A stretch of 64,000 nucleotides of DNA from an uncultured Pontibacter sp. (GCA_947499125.1 CANMMP010000001.1:434001-498000), one strand, 5' to 3'. Shown: positions 7,151-16,021, counted from the first letter of the stretch. Program-made: numbers and translations. The notes: generated by a model not told the origin, from the letters alone.

Positions 7151-7649
7151 TGCTGGTTCAACCACCCCTAACCCCTCCTTATCTAAGGCGGGGAATTTTT
7201 CGCAGGTCATCATTGTCAGGAGATAGCTAACTATACTGAATAATGAAGCTACACAACAGGCAACATCTGAAAGACTTTAGAAAAGAACTCCGAAACCATT
7301 CTACAGGCGCTGAGGGAGAGCTTTGGAAATATTTAAAAGGAGGACAGCAGCAAGGATGCAAATTTAGGCGCCAGCACAGTGTCGATAATTTTATGCTGGA
7401 TTTCTATTGTCCTGCCAAAAGACTTGCTATTGAGTTAGACGGACAAATACATTTCAGTACTATATCACAAGAATACGACATATTACGGGATCAAGCTTTA
7501 AAGGAATAGGGCATTGTAATTCTACGCTTTGAGAATAAAGATGTGTTTCAGCATCTTGATGCCGTGCTACAGGAAATAAACAACTGTCTCAGTAAGTAAG
7601 AAAAAATTCCCCGCCTTAGACAAGGAGGGGTTAGGGGTGGTTGGACCAC
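7151..7649. mobile_element. DUF559 element, copy A: nuclease pseudogene between inverted hairpin arms
   Basis: The left arm (about 7154-7200) and right arm (7601-7649) are inverted repeats of about 46 bases with two mismatches. Both contain ACCACCCCTAACCCCTCC next to a CTAAGGCGGGG half. Within each arm CCCCTCCTT pairs with AAGGCGGGG around a four-base loop, so each arm folds as its own REP-like hairpin. Between the arms lies only the DUF559 reading frame. No target-site duplication is visible. The architecture recurs at 14307-14895. Mobility is inferred from the repeated occurrence. Confidence 0.7.
7243..7599 (+). pseudogene. DUF559 (Vsr-like) endonuclease domain protein, interrupted by TAG
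   Basis: The frame from ATG 7243 reads 88 codons to a TAG at 7507, then continues in the same frame for 29 more codons (GIVILRFENKDVFQHLDAVL onward) to TAA at 7597. The intact homologue at 14436 has a phenylalanine at the aligned position of the TAG, so one nonsense change explains the break. The upstream part keeps the DUF559 core: KFRRQHSVDNFMLDFYCP and LAIELDGQIHF. This family shares the PD-(D/E)xK-like nuclease fold with very-short-patch repair enzymes. Stop-codon readthrough is possible but there is no evidence for it. Confidence 0.85.
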
Positions 7650-7717
7650 GTGTGCTACGAAGCTATACCAGACAGACATTCGCAGGAGCTGCGCACACTG
7701 CGAGGTCTAACAAATCT

Positions 7718-7741
7718 CCCTCCCCTGTTTTTAGGGGAGGG
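7718..7741. repeat. GC-rich hairpin CCCTCCCCT/AGGGGAGGG
   Basis: A perfect 9-bp stem with a six-base loop lies just past the end of hrpB, followed by TTGGGGTGGGG. Its sequence style resembles the DUF559 arms but it is a different family. It may limit readthrough from hrpB, although no T-run follows on that strand. Confidence 0.6.
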
Positions 7742-7752
7742 TTGGGGTGGGG

Positions 7753-10191
7753 TTACCACTTCACCTCCGGAAACACCACTTCCAGCTGCCGCTTGATCAC
7801 TCTATAGTTCCCTTTCCAGAAACTTGCCAGATCAGAAACAGTTGTAATCGGTTTCAGCTCTGGCGAAAGCAATGCCAGCTCCACCGTCATCTCGCCTTCA
7901 TCCACCGTCGGACTCTCCTCCCACTCCAGCACATCCTGCAGGCGTATCTCCAGCTTCGGCTGCTCACCATTAGGTTTATACTCCAGTTCTATAGTGGATC
8001 CATCTGGCAGCGTTAAAAAAGCAGGTGCTAAAACATTCAGCCTGGCGCGTTGCTCGTCAGTTAAAAACTTCTCCAGAATAGGCATCAGCTCCAGTTCCAT
8101 CAGTTCGTCCGGGTGCTCGATATCATATAAGTAGGACTTCATCCAGTCCCAGTTGGTCATGAGCAAGGTGGCGGTGCTAACGTCGGGCCAGAACTCGGAG
8201 GGGCGCCATTTGCGCAGGCTCATCACGCGGTTCTGCCATTGCGTTACGTCGTGGTTGAAGTCCAGCAGATGCTCACCTTCGTGCTTGATGGCTTCGGAGA
8301 TGGCGGGTACGCGGTACTTTTCGTCGGGAGCAGGCAGCGGTTTACTTTGCAAAACGATGCTTCCGATGCGGGTATCCATAGAGGCCGTAAGTTCTCCGTC
8401 ATTTACATCCCAGGTATAAACTTCCTGCTGTTTTACGAGCGGTGCCAGATCTCTCGGGTTGAGTGGGGAAGCCAGGAAAATACGGCCCGGGTTGTCGCCG
8501 GTGCCGGCGTGCAGGTGTGCGATGGCCAGCCAGGGCTCGTGCGCCAGGTCGTCGCGGTGACCGGCAGATGCATACTGGCCACTCGCCAGCTGGAACTGTG
8601 CATTGTTTCCGGGGCGGGCGTAGGCGATTCGCTCGGGGTAGCAATGCGTCAGCAGCACACCGGTTTCATATTCATCAAATTTGCCGTTATCAGGCTCAAT
8701 ACTAAACAGCTGGCGGTACGAGCGGGCAATCTTCTCGATCTTGCCGAAACGCTTGCCCTGCCCCTGCTCTTTTCTATACCTTCTGAGGGCTTCAATTCTT
8801 AAGTTAATGTCGATGCCGGCGTTGCGGTCCAGCGGGTCGCGCTCTTCCAGGATGGCGGCAATATCACTAGCCAAAGCCACCTGGTCGGTTTCGTCGGCTT
8901 TGAGCAGCATGTGCGCAATGCGGGGGTGGCATGGTAGCGCGTGCATTTTTTTGCCGTGCTCTGTAATGCGGCCGTTCTCCAGCGCCTGCAGCTGGTGTAG
9001 CATTTCGGTGGCCGATTGCAGCGCAGCTCGTGGTGGCGGGTTCAGCCAGGTCAGGCCACGGATATCCGTAATGCCCCATTGCGCCATGTCGAGCACCAGG
9101 TTTGCCAGGTCGGCTTCCATAATCTCGGGAGTGCGGTGCGGGGCCATGCGCTCCTGCGTGATTTTGCTCCACATGCGGTAAGCCGTACCCGGGCCTAAAC
9201 GACCGGCGCGGCCGGCACGCTGGTCGGCAGCGTCTTTGGAGATGCGCACTGTTTCGAGGCGAGACAAACCGGACTTCGGATCGAAGCGGGAGGTTTTGCC
9301 GAAGCCCGTATCCACCACCACCGAAATGCCTTCTATCGTTAAACTCGTCTCGGCTATACTGGTGGCCAGCACCACTTTGCGTTTGCCTTCGCGGTTGGGC
9401 ATAATGGCGGCATACTGCTTATTAAAAGGCAGCATCCCGAACAGCGGGTGTATCTTAAAATCGCGCAGCTGCCTGCGTAGTAACTCTTCTACTTTCCGAA
9501 TGTCGTTTTCGCCGGGCAGGAACACAAGGATATCCCCTTCCCGCTCCTGTGCTGCCTGTTGCACCACACGGGCCGTCATTTCGGGAAGCATGCGGTCGTC
9601 GGCGTCGCCGGTGTAAAAGGTTTCGACAGGGTATTGCCGCCCCATACTTTGCGCCACCGGAGCCTTTAGTATACTGGTGAGCTGAGGCATATCCAGGGTG
9701 GCCGACATCACCATAATGCGCAGGTCCGGGCGAAGCGTGTGCTGCGCTTCCCGGCTCAGGGCCATGGCTACATCGGCATGGATGCTGCGCTCATGAAACT
9801 CATCAAAGATCACGATGCCCACACCCGTCAGCGAGCGATCGCTGTGGATCATGCGGGTAAGGATGCCTTCGGTTACGACCTCGATGCGGGTGCGCTCGGA
9901 GATGCGGTTCTCGAAACGGATGCGGTAACCGACGGTCTGGCCTACCTCCTCGCCCAGCAGCTGCGCCAGGCGCTCGGCAATGGTTTTAGCCGCCAGACGC
10001 CGGGGCTCCAGCATAATGATCTTCTGATCTTTCAACCATACTTCATCCAGTATAGCCAGCGGAAGCAAGGTGCTTTTACCGGCTCCGGGAGGGGCGTTTA
10101 CGATCAGCGTGTTCTGCGCCGCCAGGTGCTCCCTAACGGCAGGTATAATTTCCCGAACGGGCAGGTCTATGGTGAATGGGTTGAAAGGCAA
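7753..10191 (-). CDS. hrpB: ATP-dependent helicase HrpB
   Basis: 812 residues, the usual HrpB length. The N-terminus has Walker A NAPPGAGKST at residues 32-41, then motif II as DEFHER (HrpB has DEFH rather than DEAH), motif III SATL and motif VI QRAGRAGR. The C-terminal third is the HrpB-specific domain ending in KRQLEVVFPEVKW. HrpB is a DExH-box nucleic-acid helicase of unsettled role, cytosolic and non-essential in most bacteria. Translation starts at ATG 10191 (MPFNPFTIDLPVREII). It is separated from the AT-rich island upstream by a terminator at 10287. Confidence 0.95.
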   Translation of the reverse strand: MPFNPFTIDLPVREIIPAVREHLAAQNTLIVNAPPGAGKSTLLPLAILDEVWLKDQKIIMLEPRRLAAKTIAERLAQLLGEEVGQTVGYRIRFENRISERTRIEVVTEGILTRMIHSDRSLTGVGIVIFDEFHERSIHADVAMALSREAQHTLRPDLRIMVMSATLDMPQLTSILKAPVAQSMGRQYPVETFYTGDADDRMLPEMTARVVQQAAQEREGDILVFLPGENDIRKVEELLRRQLRDFKIHPLFGMLPFNKQYAAIMPNREGKRKVVLATSIAETSLTIEGISVVVDTGFGKTSRFDPKSGLSRLETVRISKDAADQRAGRAGRLGPGTAYRMWSKITQERMAPHRTPEIMEADLANLVLDMAQWGITDIRGLTWLNPPPRAALQSATEMLHQLQALENGRITEHGKKMHALPCHPRIAHMLLKADETDQVALASDIAAILEERDPLDRNAGIDINLRIEALRRYRKEQGQGKRFGKIEKIARSYRQLFSIEPDNGKFDEYETGVLLTHCYPERIAYARPGNNAQFQLASGQYASAGHRDDLAHEPWLAIAHLHAGTGDNPGRIFLASPLNPRDLAPLVKQQEVYTWDVNDGELTASMDTRIGSIVLQSKPLPAPDEKYRVPAISEAIKHEGEHLLDFNHDVTQWQNRVMSLRKWRPSEFWPDVSTATLLMTNWDWMKSYLYDIEHPDELMELELMPILEKFLTDEQRARLNVLAPAFLTLPDGSTIELEYKPNGEQPKLEIRLQDVLEWEESPTVDEGEMTVELALLSPELKPITTVSDLASFWKGNYRVIKRQLEVVFPEVKW

Positions 10192-10286
10192 AGTTTATTA
10201 CTTAAAAGAATAAAGTAGGTACAAGTAAACAAATTACTTTAGTAGTACTGAATAAATAAATACTGATAAATAATTTGAGTTATAAA

Positions 10287-10325
10287 AAAACGCATAGAAA
10301 CTGATCCAAAGCCCCTATGCGTTTT
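10287..10325 (-). terminator. Terminator of the AT-rich island genes
   Basis: An 11-bp perfect stem AAAACGCATAG/CTATGCGTTTT with a 17-base loop. On the minus strand it is followed by a U-rich stretch, so it ends transcripts coming from the gene at 10347. Confidence 0.85.
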
Positions 10326-10346
10326 AACTTCTTCCTAATAGAATCC

Positions 10347-11867
10347 TTAAGACATAGATTTTATTTTGTCAAATAAATTCCTCACTTGATAAGAACTTAA
10401 AGCATCTAAATTTAGGTTAGTAGCGATTGTCTTGAAGAGAGTAAGCAAATCTGAAGAGTAAGGTATAATATTAACTAATATTTTACCCTGTTCTAAGTCT
10501 GTTGCATCGAATACAAGTACTATACTATCACCCTTAAGCTTAGCTTCAGCTTTCCACACAAACTTTGGTAGTCCATCTGTTAGGATTGTAACTTTCAGTT
10601 TATCATCTATAGATGAGCTATTGCGTATTTCCTCTTTGATATCATTACTTGTAGATAATGTTATATCCCACTCTAAACTCTCTAGCCCAAGTGCAATATG
10701 CCTATTGACATATCTTAATAAATTATCTAATTGTAAGACAAGACTTAAGATAACATCAAATGGTATTCTAATTTTGTTGTATAAAGGTATGATCAGAATT
10801 TCGGGTGCACCTTTCACTGTCCCAAAGTTACGAGTACTGCCTAACCAAGATGTAGAAAAATTATTATCTGTTCTATCAAACCCCATCCTCGCAAAAGGAC
10901 CAACTTGATCGTCATGAACATATATTTTTTCCATTTTAGAGCTTGTCAATAATAGCTCGGTATTAGAGAATTTATCAATGTTCCCATCCATTCTATAACC
11001 TGTAACAGTTACCGCATGCCTGCCTAATTCCTCATCATGACCGTTGCTTTCATCAATTAGATTTACACCCAGTATCAAAGGAATATGTGCTTTTTGGTAA
11101 GCATAAATAGTTGCTTTTAATAGGCTATAGTCACTTACATGAAATAGGTATGGTTCAAGACCTACGTTTCTAATAGCATAGGCCATTTGTTCAGGATTTA
11201 ACCCTTTGTTTGGGAAATGGCGATTACCATAAGGAGAAAATTTAGTAGCAGCTTTTGTAATCTCTCCTGGTGAAGGAATTGAGTGTTGGAAAAGCAAGCC
11301 TGTCGCTTGGAATGCAGACCATACAGCACTAGAAGCACATGCCGCAACTACACTATCCTGCTCTTGATAAGCAATACTGCATGTCTCTAGTGGGATACCA
11401 AAAAGGCTAACATTGTACCTTCTATTTAAATTGAAGAATCTATCATTTTCTTCAGGATAGGTCCTAAGACAAGTTCTTCCAATAATAGTTTGGGGAAGCG
11501 GCTTGACAACAATAAATCCGATGTAGCCTTCCTGTAGGTCTTTTATCCTAAGATCATCGTGATCAGAAACTAGGACCTTTCGGAAACTTTCTTCATTAAA
11601 TTTTTTTGAAAAAAAATGCAATCTGTAACAAAACCTGTTATAATTGCTAAAACTACGAACGTAATAAGTAGAGTAATCTTCTAGATAGTCCTTATCAACA
11701 TAATCTCTTTCGATAAGGATTGTTTTGGCGTCCAGTTCTTTGAAGTAGCCTTCAAAATATATGAAATGAAGCTTCTTTTCGAGGTAACTCTTTGATACAT
11801 TTAATTCACTTTCTACAAGTGATCGGAAATTATCAATTGAGTACTCGAGTACAGAAAATTTACCCAT
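10347..11867 (-). CDS. Unrecognised large protein with papain/C39-like cysteine-protease pattern
   Basis: About 506 residues from ATG 11867 (MGKFSVLEYS); a GTG at 11882 is an alternative start. I do not recognise the family. In the middle there is an ordered Cys-His-Asp pattern: QDSVVAACASSAVWSAFQ (Gln then Cys, as in an oxyanion Gln and catalytic Cys), GRHAVTVTGYRMDG (His) and KIYVHDDQVGPFARM (Asp). This spacing and the aromatic, alanine-rich helix after the Cys resemble papain-fold peptidases such as C39. The C-terminal 150 residues look like a separate alpha/beta domain. There is no signal peptide or membrane segment. Base composition is more AT-rich than neighbours, suggesting acquisition. 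It starts a few bases after the 60-residue gene, so they are probably co-transcribed. Confidence 0.6.
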   Translation of the reverse strand: MGKFSVLEYSIDNFRSLVESELNVSKSYLEKKLHFIYFEGYFKELDAKTILIERDYVDKDYLEDYSTYYVRSFSNYNRFCYRLHFFSKKFNEESFRKVLVSDHDDLRIKDLQEGYIGFIVVKPLPQTIIGRTCLRTYPEENDRFFNLNRRYNVSLFGIPLETCSIAYQEQDSVVAACASSAVWSAFQATGLLFQHSIPSPGEITKAATKFSPYGNRHFPNKGLNPEQMAYAIRNVGLEPYLFHVSDYSLLKATIYAYQKAHIPLILGVNLIDESNGHDEELGRHAVTVTGYRMDGNIDKFSNTELLLTSSKMEKIYVHDDQVGPFARMGFDRTDNNFSTSWLGSTRNFGTVKGAPEILIIPLYNKIRIPFDVILSLVLQLDNLLRYVNRHIALGLESLEWDITLSTSNDIKEEIRNSSSIDDKLKVTILTDGLPKFVWKAEAKLKGDSIVLVFDATDLEQGKILVNIIPYSSDLLTLFKTIATNLNLDALSSYQVRNLFDKIKSMS

Positions 11868-11885
11868 ATGTATTTGAACCACCTA

Positions 11886-12068
11886 TTAAAGAACGTATGG
11901 TTCCATTAATTGGGAGGAGTCTACGAGTGACATTTTAGAAATAAGATCATCAGCTTCAACAGATATTAACTCTTGGTTAATGTCCTGTGAATTTTGCTCT
12001 TTCAGCCATTTAGCTAATCTAACTAATTGCTCTTCACTTATTTCGAACTTTTGCAATTCTGCCACCAT
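11886..12068 (-). CDS. Small protein preceding the protease-like gene
   Basis: 60 residues starting MVAELQKFEISEEQLVRLAK. The first 30 residues could form an amphipathic helix; the rest is acidic and polar, ending SSQLMEPYVL. It stops three bases before the GTG and 18 bases before the ATG of the large downstream gene, which points to translational coupling. Size and acidity would fit an accessory, antitoxin-like or substrate role for the protease-like protein, but that is inference from position only. Confidence 0.6.
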   Translation of the reverse strand: MVAELQKFEISEEQLVRLAKWLKEQNSQDINQELISVEADDLISKMSLVDSSQLMEPYVL

Positions 12069-12222
12069 ATTTACTAAGAGTACGATTTTGAGGTTGTTAT
12101 ACGTGGTTATTGTTATGTAGGGTTTATACAGTAAACTACATTTTCACATGCAATATTATATAATAAAAAATATAAACAACTTTTTTTTATTAATTGTTTA
12201 ATATTTATATTAACAGAATCCA

Positions 12223-12277
12223 CCGCTAGTGCGAGCTTATAACTCGTGCCTTTCTTTTCAAGATGCATCACTAGTAG
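12223..12277 (+). repeat. REP-like repeat, copy 1
   Basis: CCGCTAGTGCGAGCTTATAA followed by CTCGTGCCTTTCTTTTC, with an imperfect inverted half (ATGCATCACTAGTAG) at 12263-12277. The CGAG...CTCG bases pair around a short loop. A diverged copy in the same orientation is at 13138. Similar GCGAGCTTG...CTCGTGCC repeats are common in Bacteroidetes genomes, often near REP-associated (Y1) transposases; no transposase is present here. Confidence 0.6.
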
Positions 12278-12293
12278 TAAGAGTAAATACAAC

Positions 12294-13037
12294 CTATAAC
12301 ACCTCACTAGTAGCTATATATTGGTCCAATAAACTTTTTTTGTATTCATTGCCATTGTTAAGCATTATCATGCCGAAATAAAAGTCATGTAGTGACAACC
12401 TATTTCCAAAAGAATCTTCAACATAAGAACGTTCGGTAGTTGAATCAGAAAGTGCTCTCCTATGCTCTTCAGAAGCAATTTTAAGTCCACTCATAGAAAG
12501 TGGATCTAGATCAAAATTGTAGCTTTTTTCCTTAACACCATATATTCCTGTTCTAATAGATGGCACATCGAAACTACCATTTAAAATATAGCTGTCCATT
12601 TTAATAAAGTCATCTGGTGTAAAGCATATAGTCCTATTACTAAGTATAAGTAAGAGCTTATTAAAATCCCTTTCACTTAGAAAGTTTCCTTCAAAATCTG
12701 ATATATACTTATAAAATGCAACTTCATTCCTAAGTTCGTACCTTTGGTTGTAATTTTTAGAAGTGAGTTCAAATAGGCCATACGAGTTTATAGTTACAGA
12801 ATAATAAAAGCGATCCATCCGCATAAAAATGTTATCGAGAAGAAAGGAACCATCTTCCGTTACAACACTCATATTATTTTCGAACTTATTTAAATATCCT
12901 GCTTCTATTCTTCTTTTAGTTGCTGTTTCATCACGATACAAAGAGACGCCATGAACAAAGTTTAAATCATTAATTTTTGTTCTTAATATTTCGTAGTCTT
13001 TTTCGACAATAGATGTGTTTTCATCATTATTAGCCAT
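12294..13037 (-). CDS. Protein of unknown function (AT-rich island)
   Basis: 247 residues, MANNDENTSIVEKDYEIL onward, no signal peptide or membrane helix. It is rich in Tyr, Phe, Asn and acidic residues, with segments such as MDRFYYSVTINSYGLFELTS and SGLKIASEEHRRALSDSTTE. I recognise no family. It is bracketed by two direct REP-like repeats and preceded by a perfect AT-rich palindrome at 13072. The 225-base repeat-bearing gap to the 60-residue gene means co-transcription with it is uncertain. Composition matches the other island genes, not the flanking core. Confidence 0.65.
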   Translation of the reverse strand: MANNDENTSIVEKDYEILRTKINDLNFVHGVSLYRDETATKRRIEAGYLNKFENNMSVVTEDGSFLLDNIFMRMDRFYYSVTINSYGLFELTSKNYNQRYELRNEVAFYKYISDFEGNFLSERDFNKLLLILSNRTICFTPDDFIKMDSYILNGSFDVPSIRTGIYGVKEKSYNFDLDPLSMSGLKIASEEHRRALSDSTTERSYVEDSFGNRLSLHDFYFGMIMLNNGNEYKKSLLDQYIATSEVL

Positions 13038-13071
13038 TTTGCATGTTGTCTTTAGATTTATAGCAGTTTAT

Positions 13072-13098
13072 TAAATTTACTTCTATTTAGTAAATTTA
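13072..13098. promoter_or_regulatory. AT-rich palindrome upstream of island gene
   Basis: TAAATTTACT (13072-13081) and AGTAAATTTA (13089-13098) form a perfect 10-bp inverted repeat separated by seven bases, 35 bases upstream of the start at 13037. The position and symmetry suit a dimeric repressor site. A role as an operator is inferred. Confidence 0.5.
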
Positions 13099-13137
13099 TC
13101 AGAAGCTGACCCAATCTTGAAAAAAAATATAATCTTT

Positions 13138-13233
13138 CCCGCTGGCGTGAACTTGCAGTTCGTGCCTTTTCTTTTCCACACAACGATAACTTAAGCTCGA
13201 GTAACAGTACCAGCTACATGCTCGCACTAGCAG
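13138..13233 (+). repeat. REP-like repeat pair, copy 2
   Basis: The left half reads CCCGCTGGCGTGAACTTGCA then GTTCGTGCCTTTTCTTTTCC. The right half (13211-13233, CAGCTACATGCTCGCACTAG then CAG) is a diverged inverted copy of the left start. This gives a REPIN-like pair about 95 bases long. The left half aligns with the repeat at 12223 in the same orientation. Confidence 0.6.
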
Positions 13234-13253
13234 CCGATGAATGAGTACTATAA

Positions 13254-13302
13254 ACTATAAAAGCGGGGCTCTAAGGTTATGTACCAGCCCCGCTTTTATA
13301 GT
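13254..13302. terminator. Strong bidirectional terminator
   Basis: A perfect 17-bp stem (13254-13270 with 13286-13302, core AAAAGCGGGGCT/AGCCCCGCTTTT) lies downstream of the ArsR/SRPBCC genes. It also separates them from the island. Confidence 0.9.
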
Positions 13303-13342
13303 ATGATATTAAATATGATCTCTTTCCTGCAGCTTACAGACC

Positions 13343-13852
13343 TTAGGCCTCCTGTTTCTGAGCAGCCAGTAATGCATCAAGGCCTCCCATGGCCATGGTC
13401 AGGCCTTCTTTAAAGCCCATCTGGATGGTAGTTTCGAGCTGTGCCAGGTCATCGAAAGTGATCAGGTTCTCTACTAAGGTAACATCCTCTTTGGGTGTGA
13501 AGCTTACCTCCCACTTCGATTGCGGCATTTGTGTGTTTACAACTCCTTCGGCATCTGCAAAACCATCCAGCGCGGTAAAGTGCTTTTTAGGGTCAATGGT
13601 CTTGTAGTTGGCCAACGTCCAATGCTCTTCCCCTTCCGGCCCCACCATGGCATAGTGCCAGTGGCCACCTTCCCTGAAATCCATTGTTTTGGTGCGGGAT
13701 TTCCAGGGTTTAGGCGCCCACCATTGGTCCAGTATCTCGCTTTTTGTGTAAGCATCCCACACAAGCGGGAGCTCTGCTGCAAACTCACGTTTAACTGTGA
13801 TCGTTTTGTTTTCCTTGTTCACGGAGAACTCGAATGCAAGGTCGTGTTTCAT
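13343..13852 (-). CDS. SRPBCC/AHSA1-domain protein
   Basis: 169 residues of the activator-of-Hsp90-ATPase-homologue type within the START/Bet v1 (SRPBCC) fold: [20 protein letters not shown] at the start, WWAPKPW, the [20 protein letters not shown] segment typical of the family, and a C-terminal amphipathic helix ([20 protein letters not shown]). These proteins have a hydrophobic ligand cavity; the ligand here is unknown. Its ATG overlaps the TGA of the ArsR gene (ATGA), so the two are translationally coupled. Confidence 0.9.
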   Translation of the reverse strand: MKHDLAFEFSVNKENKTITVKREFAAELPLVWDAYTKSEILDQWWAPKPWKSRTKTMDFREGGHWHYAMVGPEGEEHWTLANYKTIDPKKHFTALDGFADAEGVVNTQMPQSKWEVSFTPKEDVTLVENLITFDDLAQLETTIQMGFKEGLTMAMGGLDALLAAQKQEA

Positions 13853-14169
13853 GGCTTATTTTGTTTTATGTTAGAAAATATAGTGTCGAGTTGGTTAAAG
13901 CGGTCTTCCCAGATCTTCCTGAACTGTTCCAGCCATTTGTCAATTTCTTTCATTTTAGCAACTTCAAGCTGGTAGTAAATTTCGCGCCCCTGCTGTTCCT
14001 GTTTTACAAGCTGGCACTCTACAAGTATCTGCAAGTGCTTTGAAACTGCTTGTCTGCTGGTGTCAAAATGTTCGGCTATCGCATTCGGCGTCATGGCCTG
14101 CAAGGCAATCAACCCAATAATGGCTCTTCGGGTAGGGTCTGCTATCGCCTGGAAAACATCTCTTCTCAT
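13849..14169 (-). CDS. ArsR/SmtB-family transcriptional regulator
   Basis: 106 residues from ATG 14169 ([20 protein letters not shown]). An upstream start at 14214 would add 15 residues unlike the family and run into the inverted repeats, so I prefer 14169. The winged helix-turn-helix is clear: [20 protein letters not shown] and [20 protein letters not shown]. No metal-binding ELCVCDL motif is seen, which places it among the non-metal ArsR proteins that are coupled to SRPBCC genes. It probably represses its own operon through repeats at 14187-14228. Confidence 0.9.
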   Translation of the reverse strand: MRRDVFQAIADPTRRAIIGLIALQAMTPNAIAEHFDTSRQAVSKHLQILVECQLVKQEQQGREIYYQLEVAKMKEIDKWLEQFRKIWEDRFNQLDTIFSNIKQNKP

Positions 14170-14186
14170 TTCTGGATTAAATATGC

Positions 14187-14228
14187 AACCGTTTGTTTGT
14201 TTATATACGTGCAACTGTTCGGTTGCGT
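14187..14228. promoter_or_regulatory. Candidate ArsR operator
   Basis: GCAACCG (14187-14193), GCAACTG (14213-14219) and the inverted CGGTTGC (14222-14228) lie in the 60 bases upstream of the ArsR start. GCAAC/GTTGC half-sites in direct and inverted order fit an autoregulatory dimer site. Binding is inferred. Confidence 0.45.
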
Positions 14229-14435
14229 TTATTATTTTTGATTGATTTTGGTTGCCTGCTGCTGGTAAAAGCTTGTGGTGGTTGAGTTGGGGGCTTTGTA
14301 GTTAACGTGGTCCAACCACCCCTAACCCCTCCTTATCTAAGGCGGGGAGCTTTTCTTTTCTTACTATTCTGAACTTTCCAGTTGTATGTTGGCTTTCATT
14401 ATTCTAAATGCATACAAGTTGGTAAGGCCGTTAGA

Positions 14436-14831
<396 letters not shown>

Positions 14832-15118
14832 ATGAGCAGGTAAGGGCAAAAACTCCCCGCCTTAGACAAGGAGGGGCCGGGGGTGGTTGGACCACAGTAG
14901 CTACTCATGCAGTTTGAAGTACGCACTCTCAAGTCCGAAACAACACACTGCAGTGCCACTTGCAATTAATCATATCCAGCTGTAGCACTTCGCTCAATAC
15001 CAATCCCGCTACATTTACCATCTTTATATTTACAGATAGCACACAAGCATAAACAGCTCTAACAAACAAAATACTGCACAGCATGGTAGTATAAGTATGT
15101 AAAACGAAAGCGCGTTAT

Positions 15119-16021
15119 ATGCAAGATGATGCTAGCAACTCTACAGCTGATCTGATCACGGTCCTGAATTACTACTGGGAGAAGTTCCTTTTCCTGCTCC
15201 CTAACATTCTCATCACTATTGTTATTTTTATAGTGGCTGTGTGGCTGGCCGGTAAGATCAAGAACTTGCTGGAAGGCAGGCTAACTTCGAAATCGCATGA
15301 TGCGATAACAGGCAGATACATTGCCATGGTTGCCCGCTGGGTTGTCATTTTTGCAGGCTTATTGCTGGGTTTGCAGGCGCTTGGCCTAAGCGGAGTAGCA
15401 GGTGGTTTGCTGGCAAGTGCAGGCTTATCTGCATTTGTGATCGGCTTTGCCTTTAAGGATATTGCCGAGAATTTCCTGGCCGGGCTTATACTTGCTTTTA
15501 ACCGTCCTTTCGAGATAAACGAGACTATAGAAGTAGAAGACACGATCGGGAAAGTAATGGACCTTCAACTGCGCACTACCCACATTCGCACTTTCGATAG
15601 CCGCGATGTATATATTCCGAATGCCAAAGTGCTAAGCTCAAAAGTTACGAACCTCACCCAGAATGGCCGCATCCGGATGGACTTTATAGTTGGCATCGAC
15701 TATAACGACAATGCACAGGACGCCATCGACCTGATCGAAAGAACTGCCCTGGGTGTGGAAGGCGTTTTACGCGAAGATCCTCCTTATGCTACTGTAGACG
15801 AACTCGGGGCAAGCACGTTAAATATCAAGGTATTTTTCTGGGCCGAAACGCAGGACTATAAGAAAGGCGTCGTGCTACTGAAAGGCAGCATTATGCAAGC
15901 CGTTACAAAAGCGCTGCTGGAGAATGGCTTTGGTCTTCCGGCCAATATCCAGGAGATCAAACTATACGATTACCAGAAGGACCTTCCCATCCGGATGGCG
16001 GAGCAGCCAACACAGGAGTAA
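15119..16021 (+). CDS. Small-conductance mechanosensitive channel, MscS family
   Basis: 300 residues: three N-terminal transmembrane helices (about 25-50, 70-90 and 95-125). The third is the glycine/alanine-packed pore helix GVAGGLLASAGLSAFVIGFA, followed by FKDIAENFLAGLILAFNRPF at the membrane-beta-domain junction. After that come the beta domain and the alpha/beta vestibule domain to about residue 285. It opens under membrane tension to release solutes on hypo-osmotic shock. Length matches E. coli MscS (286). Confidence 0.93.
   Translation: MQDDASNSTADLITVLNYYWEKFLFLLPNILITIVIFIVAVWLAGKIKNLLEGRLTSKSHDAITGRYIAMVARWVVIFAGLLLGLQALGLSGVAGGLLASAGLSAFVIGFAFKDIAENFLAGLILAFNRPFEINETIEVEDTIGKVMDLQLRTTHIRTFDSRDVYIPNAKVLSSKVTNLTQNGRIRMDFIVGIDYNDNAQDAIDLIERTALGVEGVLREDPPYATVDELGASTLNIKVFFWAETQDYKKGVVLLKGSIMQAVTKALLENGFGLPANIQEIKLYDYQKDLPIRMAEQPTQE

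Noticed and set aside
7507..7509. In-frame TAG as a recoding (readthrough or pyrrolysine) site
   Set aside because: No recoding signal or machinery is visible and the intact copy has Phe there; a plain nonsense mutation is simpler.
8239..8802. Long plus-strand frames antisense to hrpB
   Set aside because: They lie within the helicase coding region and read as codon-bias shadows.
12113..12307. 64-codon frame in the AT-rich island
   Set aside because: It overlaps a REP-like repeat and the end of the 247-residue gene; its leucine/cysteine-rich sequence is not convincing.
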